From JBILCM01 sp044353165 (GTDB taxonomy: Bacteria > Bacillota > Bacilli > Paenibacillales > YIM-B00363), in the NCBI GenBank assembly GCA_044353165.1, contig JBILCM010000044.1, forward strand, positions 1 through 17,332: a DNA stretch of 17,332 bases, given 5' to 3'. The notes under the pieces were generated by a model. That model made no database searches, was not told the origin of the DNA, and saw only the letters and a list, made by a program, of their open reading frames with translations. The position numbers were made by a program, and so were the translations under genes. Each line of letters opens with the position of its first letter. The first letter of the stretch is position 1. This document shows, piece by piece, positions 6,331 to 14,271 of this stretch.

Positions 6331-7680
6331 ATGTCTAAACAACCCAATGTGGTTTATGTTTTTTCCGATCAACAACGCAAAGATGCAATAGGGTATGCGG
6401 GCAATCCTGATGTACGCACACCGTATTTGGATCAACTCAAGCAGGAGAGTATCTCGTTTGAAACCGCGGTTTCTGGCATGCCAGTATGTGCGCCGTACCG
6501 GGCGTCATTGATGACGGGGCAGTATCCGTTGACGCATGGTGTGTTCGTCAATGACGTTCCGTTAGGCAACGATGCCGTATCCCTGGGGCAAGCATTCAAG
6601 GAATCCGGCTATGATACTGCTTATATTGGCAAGTGGCATATCAATGCGAACGGTCGGAGCAACTTCATCCCTAGAGATCGTAGGCAAGGTTTTGATTACT
6701 GGCAAGTGCTCGAGTGTACGCATGATTATAACCAGTCTTACTACTATGAAGATGGTCCAGAGAAGAAGCTGTGGGAAGGTTACGACGCCCAAGCACAGAC
6801 CCGTTCTGCCCAGAATTACATTGCTTCGCACCCCAAAGATAAACCCTTCTTGTTGGTGCTATCTTGGGGCCCGCCTCACAATCCTTACGAAACCGCGCCG
6901 CAGAACTATCAGGATATGTATGATCCAGCAAGCCTCACGTTGCGGCCGAATGTGCCTGAATACAAGGAAGAACAAACTCGTCAGGAGCTTGCGGGTTATT
7001 ACGCGCACATCAGCGCACTCGATGATTTGGTCAAAGATTTGGACCTTACCCTGCATGAGGCCGGGATTGCTGAGGATACGATCTTCGTGTTTACTTCAGA
7101 CCACGGCGATATGATCGGTTCGCAAGGCGAATTCCGCAAACAGCGACCTTGGGATGAGTCAATCTTGGTTCCCTTCTTGTTGCGTTATCCCCGATTGTTC
7201 GGGCGGATCGCAAGAGAAGTGACGATGCCAATCAACACGCCGGATATTATGCCTACATTGCTCGGATTGTCTGGCATTGGTATTCCGCATACCGTAGAAG
7301 GAACCAATTATGCGCCTTATTTGCAAGGAGCAGAGGCGCTCGATGTGAAAGCCGCCCTCTATCAATGCATTCAACCGTTCGGGGAGTGGACACGCATTGA
7401 TCATGGCGGCAAAGAATGCCGTGGTATCCGCACAGAACGTTATACGTATGTGCGCGACCTCCAGGGACCATGGTTGCTGTATGACAACCAGGTAGATCCA
7501 TATCAGATGCATAATTTATGCAATCAAGAGGAACATGCAGCGTTACAGCAACAATTGGATGTGTTGCTCCAACAGATGTTGCGCGAGCGTAAGGATGAGT
7601 TTCTCCCCGGCGACGTCTATGTTGAGCGTTGGGGTTACATCACGGACCCGAGAACCGGAACCGTACCCTATGAGTTGTAA
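6331..7680 (+). CDS. Cys-type sulfatase (formylglycine-dependent)
   Basis: A 449-residue sulfatase, probably cleaving sulfate esters from sugars. The nucleophile motif is C53-A-P-Y-R57 followed by Ala-Ser-Leu-Met-Thr-Gly, the C-X-P-X-R pattern in which Cys is converted to formylglycine; the fourth residue is Tyr where Ser/Ala is usual. Metal ligands: Asp13-Gln14 and Asp257-His258-Gly-Asp-Met, then a Lys before Trp-Asp-Glu-Ser-Ile, as in active sulfatases. There is no signal peptide, so it acts in the cytoplasm. ATG 6331 is chosen because GGGGAGG (6313-6319) precedes it by 11 bases; an in-frame start at 6154 would lie inside the regulator gene. It is more distant from the two upstream sulfatase-like proteins than they are from each other. 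It is the last gene of the operon; a terminator follows its stop by 8 bases. No formylglycine-generating enzyme is in the window. Confidence 0.95.
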   Translation: MSKQPNVVYVFSDQQRKDAIGYAGNPDVRTPYLDQLKQESISFETAVSGMPVCAPYRASLMTGQYPLTHGVFVNDVPLGNDAVSLGQAFKESGYDTAYIGKWHINANGRSNFIPRDRRQGFDYWQVLECTHDYNQSYYYEDGPEKKLWEGYDAQAQTRSAQNYIASHPKDKPFLLVLSWGPPHNPYETAPQNYQDMYDPASLTLRPNVPEYKEEQTRQELAGYYAHISALDDLVKDLDLTLHEAGIAEDTIFVFTSDHGDMIGSQGEFRKQRPWDESILVPFLLRYPRLFGRIAREVTMPINTPDIMPTLLGLSGIGIPHTVEGTNYAPYLQGAEALDVKAALYQCIQPFGEWTRIDHGGKECRGIRTERYTYVRDLQGPWLLYDNQVDPYQMHNLCNQEEHAALQQQLDVLLQQMLRERKDEFLPGDVYVERWGYITDPRTGTVPYEL

Positions 7681-7688
7681 AATCAAGT

Positions 7689-7720
7689 GCCCCGCCTGCC
7701 AACACAGACGGGGCTTTGTT
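7689..7720 (+). terminator. Rho-independent terminator of the sulfatase operon
   Basis: GCCCCG (7689-7694) pairs with CGGGGC (7709-7714). An inner CTG/CAG extension lies beyond one mismatch, with a 6-base loop, and TTTGTT follows. It sits in the 41-base gap between the convergent sulfatase and pyc genes. Read on the minus strand the hairpin is followed by CACTTGATTTT, so it may also end the pyc transcript. Confidence 0.8.
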
Positions 7721-7721
7721 A

Positions 7722-10700
7722 TCAATGCTTCGTCAATTCCATCAACAAATCGCCGACCTCGATGACATCCCCCTGTTTCACATGCACTTCTTTCACCGTG
7801 CCATCGAAGGGTGCCTGCAAGTTTGTCTCGAGCTTCATCGCTTCGGTGACGAGCAGGTACTCGCCTTTCTTCACGCGTTCCCCTTGGCGGAACATCACTT
7901 TCACCACATTCCCAGGCATGAGTGCACCAATCTCACCCGGTTCATTCGGATTCACTTTCCTTCGCACGTTAGCGGCTACCTTCACGGTATGGTCGCGAAC
8001 GGAGATTTCTCGCGGTTGGCCGTTGAGCTCGAAATAGATCGTCTTCGTACCGCTCGGGGAGAGGGGTCCGATCGCGGTCAGCTTGATCACCAGCGTCTTG
8101 CCTTGTTCGATCTCCACATGGATGACTTCGCCAAGGTTCATGCCATACAAGAAAGACAGTGTATCTAATACAGAGATGTCACCAAATTCATTAACCATTC
8201 GCTCTTTGTCAAGAAACACTTTCGGGTACATCATATAGTTCATGAGATCGTGTTCATTGATGGATCGTCCGGTCTTTTCTTCCAGTTCCGCTCGGATCGC
8301 CACAAAATCCGCAGGCGGGAGAAACTCACCGGGACGAGCCGTGATCGCGCTGCGCCCTTTCAGTACGATCTGTTGCAACTGCTGAGGGAACCCTCCTGGA
8401 GGTTGACCGATCTTGCCTTGGAACAGCTCAACGACGGAAGCGGGGAAATCGAGCCGATCTCCACGTTCAACAATATCTTGCTCGGTTAATTGATTCTGTA
8501 CCATGAACAACGCCATGTCACCGACCACTTTGGAGGAAGGTGTCACTTTGACGATATCCCCGAACATGCGATTGACGGTCGCATACATCGCTTTCACCTG
8601 ATCCCATTGGTTGCCAAGTCCGACCGCTTTGGCTTGTTGATGCAAGTTGGTGTATTGACCTCCCGGCATCTCATGTTCATACACATCGGAACTCGGCGCC
8701 TTCAAACCGCTCTCGAACCCGGCATAATAATGACGCACGTCTTCCCAATAGTTGGACATGGCATGAAGTGATGCCAAGTCGAGGCCTGTCTCGCGCGGTT
8801 GTCCTTGCAGCATCGCCACCAAGCTGTTCATGCTCGGTTGGGAGGTGGAGCCGGACATCGCACCGATCGCGGTATCGACAATATCGACCCCTGCTTCATA
8901 AGCTTTCAACAAGGTAGCGAGCTGACCGCCATTCGTGTCATGTGTATGCAAGTGGATAGGGAGGCCGACTTCGTTCTTCAAGGCTTGGACCAACTTGAAT
9001 GCGGCATAAGGCTTCAATAAACCAGCCATATCTTTGATCGCGAGGAGGTGGGCACCGCTGCGCTCCAATGATTTGGCCAAGTTCACATAATAGGTTAAGG
9101 AATACTTGTCGCGCACCGGATCCAGAATATCCCCCGTGTAACAGATGGTGGCTTCGGCTACTTTGCCGCTCTCACGAACGGCAGAGATCGCCACCTGCAT
9201 CCCTTCCATCCAATTCAAGCTGTCGAAGATGCGGAATACGTCAATGCCTGCATCGCCAGCACACTGAATAAATTTACGCACGACATTATCAGGGTAGTTC
9301 GAATAACCGACGGCATTGGCACCGCGCAGAAGCATCTGGAACATCACATTGGGGATGCGCTCGCGCAGCAGTCGTAACCGTACCCAAGGGTCTTCATTCA
9401 AGAAGCGCATCGCAGTATCGTATGTTGCGCCGCCCCACATTTCAATGGAAAACAGCTGAGGTGTGTGCTTGCTTACGGCTTCAGCGATTTGTAGTAAATC
9501 GTAGGTGCGTACCCGAGTAGCTAATAGCGACTGGTGGGCGTCACGGAATGTGGTGTCGGTGATAAGCATCTGGTTGCGTGAACGCATCCACTGGAGCAGC
9601 CCGTCAACCCCGGAAGCTTCAAGAATTTGTTTCGTTCCAGGCATAGGGGTCGCGTCTGCCGCTATGGCAGGGAGACGGGGTGCGTCCAACACAGGTTTCT
9701 TCATCGGTGCAAGGCCAGGATGACCGTTCACGATCGTCTGCCCGAGGTAATGCAACAATTTTGTAGCACGGTCTTTGCGCTCATGGAATTTGGTCAGTTC
9801 CGGATGTTTATCGATGAAGGATGTATCATACGCACCGCTGAGGAAATCGGGGTGTTGCACAACATTCTCGAGGAATGGCAAATTTGTCTTCACGCCGCGG
9901 ATGCGAAACTCTTGGAGCGCGCGTAACATTTTTCTTGCGGCTTGCTCGTAACTTGGGGCGAAGGAGCATACCTTCACGAGTAGCGAGTCATAATGCGGTG
10001 TGATGTAGGCGCCCGCATACCCGTTGCCGGAGTCGAGGCGAATCCCGAAACCGCCGCTCGAACGATAGGCGGAGAGGCGACCCGTCTCAGGGGAGAAATT
10101 ACGCTCAGGGTCCTCGGTGGTGACACGGCATTGGATCGCATATCCATCGGTACATATGCGCTCTTGTTGGGGAATTCCAATCAACGGATCATGTAGCGCG
10201 TGTCCTTCGGCAATCCGAATTTGCGTCTGGACGATGTCGATCCCCGTAATCAGCTCCGTGATCGTATGTTCTACTTGCACCCTCGGGTTGACCTCAATGA
10301 AATAAAATTGTTGATCTGGCGTCACGAGAAACTCTACCGTACCCGCGTTGTAATAATTCGCCGTTTTCATTAACTGTAATGCGGCATCACAGATGCGATC
10401 CCGCAGATCTTGGGGCAGTGACACGCTCGGCGCTACTTCTACCACTTTCTGGTGCCTCCGCTGGATCGAACAATCCCGCTCATAGAGGTGAACGATATTC
10501 CCATGCATGTCACCGATGATCTGCACTTCGATATGCTTAGGCAACTCCAAATACTTCTCTACATATACGGAGTCATCACCGAACGCGGATCTTGCTTCCG
10601 AACTTGCGCGTTCAAGAGACGACACTAACTCATCTGCACTACGCACGATGCGCATCCCGCGACCGCCACCGCCGGCTGCCGCCTTGATGATGACAGGATA

Positions 10701-11165
10701 TCCATGGTCATTCCCGAATTGTTGCGCTGTCGCTAGCTCGCGGATCGGCTCGGGTGTCCCAGGAATGACCGGAATCCCTGCTTGCATCGCGATTGCACGG
10801 GCTTCGACCTTATCGCCAAATTGGCGGATGTGCTCAGGTGAAGGACCGATAAACACAATGCCCTCTTCGCGGCACCGCCTCGCCATCTCCGCATTCTCCG
10901 CTAGAAATCCATACCCCGGATGGATGGCGTCCACCTCATGGCGCTTGGCGATCGAAAGAATGCCTTCGATGTCCAAATACGCTTCGATGGGCCCTTTGTT
11001 CGCGCCGACCAAATACGATTCATCGGCCTTGAAACGATGGAGCGCGACGCTATCCTGCTCCGAGAAGATCGCCACCGTCTGAATCCCCATCTCCGTGCAT
11101 GCGCGGAACACCCGAATGGCGATCTCGCCACGGTTGGCCACTAGAATTTTCTTGAATTGTCTCAT
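7722..11165 (-). CDS. pyc: Pyruvate carboxylase
   Basis: Biotin-dependent, ATP-driven carboxylation of pyruvate to oxaloacetate, refilling the TCA cycle; a cytosolic tetramer. 1147 residues, the usual length of the single-chain enzyme, with all parts in order. The biotin carboxylase domain (about 1-450) has the start block Lys-Ile-Leu-Val-Ala-Asn-Arg-Gly-Glu-Ile-Ala, the glycine-rich ATP loop Gly-Gly-Gly-Gly-Arg-Gly-Met near residue 165, and Glu-Arg-Asp-Cys-Ser-Ile-Gln-Arg-Arg. The carboxyltransferase domain has Thr-Asp-Thr-Thr-Phe-Arg-Asp-Ala-His near residue 537, Lys-Asp-Met-Ala-Gly-Leu and His-Leu-His-Thr-His-Asp. The C-terminal biotin carrier domain has Glu-Ala-Met-Lys1111, the biotinylation site (codon at 7833-7835). 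The start at 11165 is set by AAGGGGA (11181-11175) with a 9-base spacer; an in-frame ATG at 11189 would put that site inside the gene. Single-gene unit, convergent with the sulfatase operon and divergent from thrC. Confidence 0.98.
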   Translation of the reverse strand: MRQFKKILVANRGEIAIRVFRACTEMGIQTVAIFSEQDSVALHRFKADESYLVGANKGPIEAYLDIEGILSIAKRHEVDAIHPGYGFLAENAEMARRCREEGIVFIGPSPEHIRQFGDKVEARAIAMQAGIPVIPGTPEPIRELATAQQFGNDHGYPVIIKAAAGGGGRGMRIVRSADELVSSLERASSEARSAFGDDSVYVEKYLELPKHIEVQIIGDMHGNIVHLYERDCSIQRRHQKVVEVAPSVSLPQDLRDRICDAALQLMKTANYYNAGTVEFLVTPDQQFYFIEVNPRVQVEHTITELITGIDIVQTQIRIAEGHALHDPLIGIPQQERICTDGYAIQCRVTTEDPERNFSPETGRLSAYRSSGGFGIRLDSGNGYAGAYITPHYDSLLVKVCSFAPSYEQAARKMLRALQEFRIRGVKTNLPFLENVVQHPDFLSGAYDTSFIDKHPELTKFHERKDRATKLLHYLGQTIVNGHPGLAPMKKPVLDAPRLPAIAADATPMPGTKQILEASGVDGLLQWMRSRNQMLITDTTFRDAHQSLLATRVRTYDLLQIAEAVSKHTPQLFSIEMWGGATYDTAMRFLNEDPWVRLRLLRERIPNVMFQMLLRGANAVGYSNYPDNVVRKFIQCAGDAGIDVFRIFDSLNWMEGMQVAISAVRESGKVAEATICYTGDILDPVRDKYSLTYYVNLAKSLERSGAHLLAIKDMAGLLKPYAAFKLVQALKNEVGLPIHLHTHDTNGGQLATLLKAYEAGVDIVDTAIGAMSGSTSQPSMNSLVAMLQGQPRETGLDLASLHAMSNYWEDVRHYYAGFESGLKAPSSDVYEHEMPGGQYTNLHQQAKAVGLGNQWDQVKAMYATVNRMFGDIVKVTPSSKVVGDMALFMVQNQLTEQDIVERGDRLDFPASVVELFQGKIGQPPGGFPQQLQQIVLKGRSAITARPGEFLPPADFVAIRAELEEKTGRSINEHDLMNYMMYPKVFLDKERMVNEFGDISVLDTLSFLYGMNLGEVIHVEIEQGKTLVIKLTAIGPLSPSGTKTIYFELNGQPREISVRDHTVKVAANVRRKVNPNEPGEIGALMPGNVVKVMFRQGERVKKGEYLLVTEAMKLETNLQAPFDGTVKEVHVKQGDVIEVGDLLMELTKH

Positions 11166-11211
11166 CACTTGACTTCCCCTTTGATCCATCGGATAAATAT
11201 GACATCACTAA

Positions 11212-11403
11212 TTCGTATATATAATACATTATTTCAGGAAAAATGACGAGATAAATCAAGTGGATGTGTTCAATGGGCAGTACATGAACAACTGGAAACT
11301 TCTCATTCCAGCGATATTACTGACGGTGTTGCCGATCCTGGTGGCGTACATGTTTGGCCAGAAGTATATTATCCCCGGTGATATGCAAGGAGCGATCAAG
11401 TAG
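11212..11403 (+). pseudogene. C-terminal remnant of a MalG-type sugar ABC transporter permease
   Basis: The frame is open from just after a TAA (11209) to TAG at 11401-11403. Its last ~45 codons read like the end of a carbohydrate ABC permease: a Phe-Asn-Gly-Gln-Tyr..Asn-Trp loop, one hydrophobic membrane segment (Leu-Leu-Ile-Pro-Ala-Ile-Leu-Leu-Thr-Val-Leu-Pro-Ile-Leu-Val-Ala), then Gly-Gln-Lys-Tyr-Ile-Ile-Pro-Gly and a Gly-Ala-Ile-Lys end. Family members end with the same arrangement. The other five or so membrane segments and the inner-face coupling loop are absent: upstream sequence runs directly into the pyc leader. I see no good ribosome binding site; GTG 11260 and ATG 11284 are the only plausible starts. 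I call it a 5'-truncated relic; a genuine ~47-residue membrane peptide is the alternative. This remnant and the two promoters account for the 11166-11484 gap. Confidence 0.6.
11221..11249 (-). promoter_or_regulatory. Candidate sigma-A promoter for pyc
   Basis: On the minus strand, TCGTCA (11249-11244) and TATTAT (11226-11221) are separated by 17 bases. The -10 matches TATAAT in five of six positions and the -35 matches TTGACA in four. This would give a leader of roughly 50 bases before the pyc start. It lies inside the permease remnant, where an AT-rich patch stands out from the surroundings. The prediction rests on sequence match only. Confidence 0.4.
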
Positions 11404-11444
11404 GTTTGTCATGAAAAATGTTTTCGTTCCCTGCCCGCACGTTA

Positions 11445-11450
11445 TATAAT
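11445..11450 (+). promoter_or_regulatory. Candidate -10 box of the thrC promoter
   Basis: A perfect TATAAT lies 34 bases before the thrC ATG, immediately after the permease remnant. The -35 region at 17-18 bases upstream (TTTTCG/TTTCGT, 11421-11427) is poor, so the promoter may be weak or activator-dependent. Confidence 0.5.
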
Positions 11451-11484
11451 AGATGCAAATGATGGCGAAGGGGATCGAGGTTAC

Positions 11485-12891
11485 ATGGAATTTGTCAGTA
11501 CACGCGGGCATACCGCAAAGTACGGATTTATCGATACATTCTTACTTGGATTAGCAGAGGATGGCGGATTGATGCTGCCGGTGTCGCTGCCGAAGCTGAC
11601 GCAAGATCAATTGAATCGTTGGGCGAAGTTGGGTTTTGAAGATTTGATGTTTGAGATTTTTGCGCTGTTCGCAGATGGTGAAATTCCGGAGTCGGATTTA
11701 CGCGAATTGATTCGACAAAGCTACGCCGGATTTCGCAGCCCCGATGTGACGCCGCTCGTCAAGATCGATGAGACGTTACAAATATTGGAGTTGTTTCATG
11801 GACCGACGTTCGCATTCAAGGACGTGGCGCTGCAGTTCATCGGCAACTTCTACGCATATGTATCACAGCAGCGTGGCGAGATTATTCACATCCTGGGTGC
11901 GACGTCGGGAGACACGGGGGCTGCGGCAATCGAGGGTGTGCGCGGCAAAGAGGGCATTCGCATCTGTATTCTGCACCCGCACGAGAAAGTGAGCAAGGTG
12001 CAAGAGTTGCAGATGACGACGGTGGATGACGCGAATGTGCTCAACCTTGCGGTGCAAGGCACGTTCGATGATTGCCAACGGATCATTAAAGATTTGTTCG
12101 CTGACGTTGCCTTCAAGAACAAGTACCATCTGCGCGCGATCAATTCGATTAATTTTGTGCGTATTTTGGCCCAGACGGTGTATTATTTCTATGCCTATTA
12201 TCGTGTGCAGGAACAATCTCCACGGGCACAAGTCAGCTTCAGTGTGCCGACCGGAAACTTTGGCAACATTCTCTCAGGGTACTTAGCGAAGCGGATGGGG
12301 TTGCCGATCGGCAGGCTCATTCTAGCAACGAATGAGAATAACATTCTGGAGCGGTTCGTGAAAGAAGGCATCTACATGCCGGATGCGTTCCGCAGCACGT
12401 ACAGCCCGTCGATGGATATTCAAGTCGCGAGCAATTTCGAGCGTTATTTGTATTATATCGTGGGTGAGAACCCGGATGTCGTGGCGGCGATGATGCAGCA
12501 ATTCCGTGCAGAGGGGAAACTCATCTTCGAAGGGGAACTGCTCAAGCAAGTGCAAGCCGACTTTCAGGCACAAGGTGTCTCGAATGAGGCATGCTTGCAC
12601 ACGGTAGAAGCGTGCTACCGCGGGAACGAGTACTTGCTCGATCCGCACACCGCTTGTGGGGTAGCCGCTTATGAGGCGTATCGCAACCCTGCAGCGCCCG
12701 ATGAGGTATTCGTAGTGCTGGCTACAGCGCATCCGGCCAAATTCGATGAGTCGATTCAACGCACAGGTATTGAGCAACCTTTTCCCGAGGAAATTGCGCA
12801 ATTGTTCGGCCGGCCGCAGCACCAGCAAGTCGTCGAGAATGCGAATGAGGAAGTGGCTCGGCGGTTGGAACAGTTCTTCATCGCACACTAA
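11485..12891 (+). CDS. thrC: Threonine synthase
   Basis: PLP-dependent conversion of O-phosphohomoserine to threonine, the last step of threonine synthesis. 468 residues, belonging to the longer E. coli/yeast-like class rather than the ~350-residue form common in Bacillus. Visible features: an N-terminal Ser-Thr-Arg-Gly block; the PLP-binding Lys112 in Phe-Ala-Phe-Lys-Asp-Val-Ala; the phosphate-binding Gly-Ala-Thr-Ser-Gly-Asp-Thr-Gly-Ala-Ala-Ala; Asn-Ser-Ile-Asn-Phe; the Val-Pro-Thr-Gly-Asn-Phe-Gly-Asn loop; and near the end Ala-Thr-Ala-His-Pro-Ala-Lys-Phe. ATG 11485 is preceded by AAGGGGA (11468-11474, spacer 10) and by GAGG (11477-11480). It appears monocistronic: no hom or thrB is adjacent. 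Its 3' end overlaps the convergent MATE gene by 4 bases. Confidence 0.96.
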   Translation: MEFVSTRGHTAKYGFIDTFLLGLAEDGGLMLPVSLPKLTQDQLNRWAKLGFEDLMFEIFALFADGEIPESDLRELIRQSYAGFRSPDVTPLVKIDETLQILELFHGPTFAFKDVALQFIGNFYAYVSQQRGEIIHILGATSGDTGAAAIEGVRGKEGIRICILHPHEKVSKVQELQMTTVDDANVLNLAVQGTFDDCQRIIKDLFADVAFKNKYHLRAINSINFVRILAQTVYYFYAYYRVQEQSPRAQVSFSVPTGNFGNILSGYLAKRMGLPIGRLILATNENNILERFVKEGIYMPDAFRSTYSPSMDIQVASNFERYLYYIVGENPDVVAAMMQQFRAEGKLIFEGELLKQVQADFQAQGVSNEACLHTVEACYRGNEYLLDPHTACGVAAYEAYRNPAAPDEVFVVLATAHPAKFDESIQRTGIEQPFPEEIAQLFGRPQHQQVVENANEEVARRLEQFFIAH

Positions 12892-14243
12892 GTGCCTCGG
12901 GTCAGCTTGCGCTGCAACCATCTTAACCGTGCCAGGAAACCCATTGCAGCGCAAGTGAGTCCGATCGTAATACCGATCCAATAACCGAACGGACCGAGAT
13001 CCGTGTAATTCGCGAATCCATAACCGACAGGAATGCCAATGACCCAATACGAGATGAAGGCGATTACGAAAGGAATCGTCACGTCTTTGTACCCTCGTAA
13101 TACTCCTTGCAAGGCCGCTTGTGAGGCATCAGACAGTTGGAAGAAAATGACATAGATGAGGAACTGCGCAATCATGGCCGACACCGCAGGCACATCCGTA
13201 TACATGGACGCGACAAGATCGCGAGTAAAATACAAGATAATTGTAGCCATCGTCACGATGGTGATGGCGCTTGTCGTTCCCAGCTTCGCATAGTGGACGG
13301 CATCTCTGTATCGCTGCGCCCCTGCTTCGAATCCCACTAGAATCGTTAACGTGATGGACATGCTAAGCGGCAACATAAACATAATCGTTGCAAACGAGAA
13401 AGCCGCTTGGTGCGATGCGATCGTCACGGTATCGAATTGCGAACCCATCAATAGCGTAACCACGGAAAAAATACTCGCCTCAAAGAAAATGGACAGTCCT
13501 ATCGGAATCCCCACAGCCAGCTGTTCTTTCCACGCCTTCCATGACGGTGCAAACCAACGCGTAAACAATCGATGCGCCCGCATGGACGCATTGCGGAACG
13601 TCATATAGACGCTGATAATTAGCAGAATCCAGTATGTGATGGAAGTTGCGTATCCTGCACCGATCCCGCCAAGCTCTGGAAACCCGAATTTGCCAAAGAT
13701 GAACAAGTAATTGAACAATATATTGCATGGCACCGCAATCATGACTATGAACATCGTGATTTTGGTGTACCCTTGTGCATCGAAGAAATTGCGGATGACC
13801 AAGGAAACAAACAACGGCAACACGCCGAGCGACAAGCCGATCAAATAATGTTTGGCCACATGATGAACGGATTCTTCTAAATTCATCAGGTGTAACAAGG
13901 GATCGAGGAACAGTGCACCGATGCCAACGACCGCGATGGCCAACACGACGGCCAAGTACATCGCTTGCGTGACCATGGCGCCGATCTGTTCTTGTCGTCC
14001 GCTGCCAAGCAATTGTGCGACATTCGGCGTGACGGACAATAAAATTCCCGTGATCAAGAGGAAGAACGCCATCCATATGCTCGAGCCAATCGCTACGCCA
14101 GCGAGATCGTCCGTACCCGCGCGGCCGGACATCATGGTGTCAATGACGGTCATCGCGTTCAGACCGACTTGCGTGACGAGAATGGGCCACATGATCGATA
14201 CGAATTGTTTCATTCTGGCTTGCCATGTATGAGTTTGATGCAC
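12888..14243 (-). CDS. MATE-family multidrug/sodium antiporter
   Basis: Integral membrane exporter of the NorM-like MATE family, which uses a cation gradient to expel drugs or metabolites. 451 residues with about 12 hydrophobic segments in two similar halves, the normal length. The N-terminal Trp-Pro-Ile-Leu-Val-Thr-Gln-Val-Gly..Asp-Thr-Met-Met-Ser-Gly pattern and the Pro-Leu-Phe-Val-Ser-Leu-Val-Ile-Arg-Asn-Phe-Phe segment are typical; the second half begins near Gly-Ile-Pro-Ile-Gly-Leu-Ser. The start is GTG at 14243, set by GGAGG (14256-14252) with an 8-base spacer; the first in-frame ATG is ten codons later. It lies 28 bases after the HAD phosphatase gene and is probably cotranscribed with it. 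Substrate unknown. Its stop codon lies inside the thrC stop region (4-base overlap). Confidence 0.95.
   Translation of the reverse strand: MHQTHTWQARMKQFVSIMWPILVTQVGLNAMTVIDTMMSGRAGTDDLAGVAIGSSIWMAFFLLITGILLSVTPNVAQLLGSGRQEQIGAMVTQAMYLAVVLAIAVVGIGALFLDPLLHLMNLEESVHHVAKHYLIGLSLGVLPLFVSLVIRNFFDAQGYTKITMFIVMIAVPCNILFNYLFIFGKFGFPELGGIGAGYATSITYWILLIISVYMTFRNASMRAHRLFTRWFAPSWKAWKEQLAVGIPIGLSIFFEASIFSVVTLLMGSQFDTVTIASHQAAFSFATIMFMLPLSMSITLTILVGFEAGAQRYRDAVHYAKLGTTSAITIVTMATIILYFTRDLVASMYTDVPAVSAMIAQFLIYVIFFQLSDASQAALQGVLRGYKDVTIPFVIAFISYWVIGIPVGYGFANYTDLGPFGYWIGITIGLTCAAMGFLARLRWLQRKLTRGT
12906..12955. repeat. Perfect 12-base inverted repeat beyond the thrC stop
   Basis: CTTGCGCTGCAA (12906-12917) and TTGCAGCGCAAG (12944-12955) are exact reverse complements with a 26-base loop. 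The left arm begins 14 bases after the thrC stop and the whole structure lies inside the last codons of the convergent MATE gene. There is no T-run on either side, so it is not a standard intrinsic terminator. It could form a 3' stem on the thrC message. Each arm also contains its own TTGC...GCAA mini-palindrome. Confidence 0.6.
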
Positions 14244-14271
14244 GTATACAGCCTCCGGGACGGGTTGATAG

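Noticed and set aside
7716..8168. Plus-strand frames antisense to pyc (including 8250-8489, 8490-8771 and 10507-11082)
   Set aside because: They lie opposite intact, conserved pyc codons and show no motifs of their own.
11406..11411. TTGTCA as the -35 of the thrC promoter
   Set aside because: A good hexamer, but it lies 33 bases from the TATAAT at 11445, and nothing like a -10 is found at normal spacing.
12322..13047. Minus-strand frame of 241 codons opposite the thrC end
   Set aside because: Antisense to thrC and out of frame with the real MATE gene; its translation has no family features.
13480..14076. Minus-strand 198-codon frame within the MATE gene
   Set aside because: Alternative frame of the MATE gene; it lacks the hydrophobic pattern seen in the true frame.
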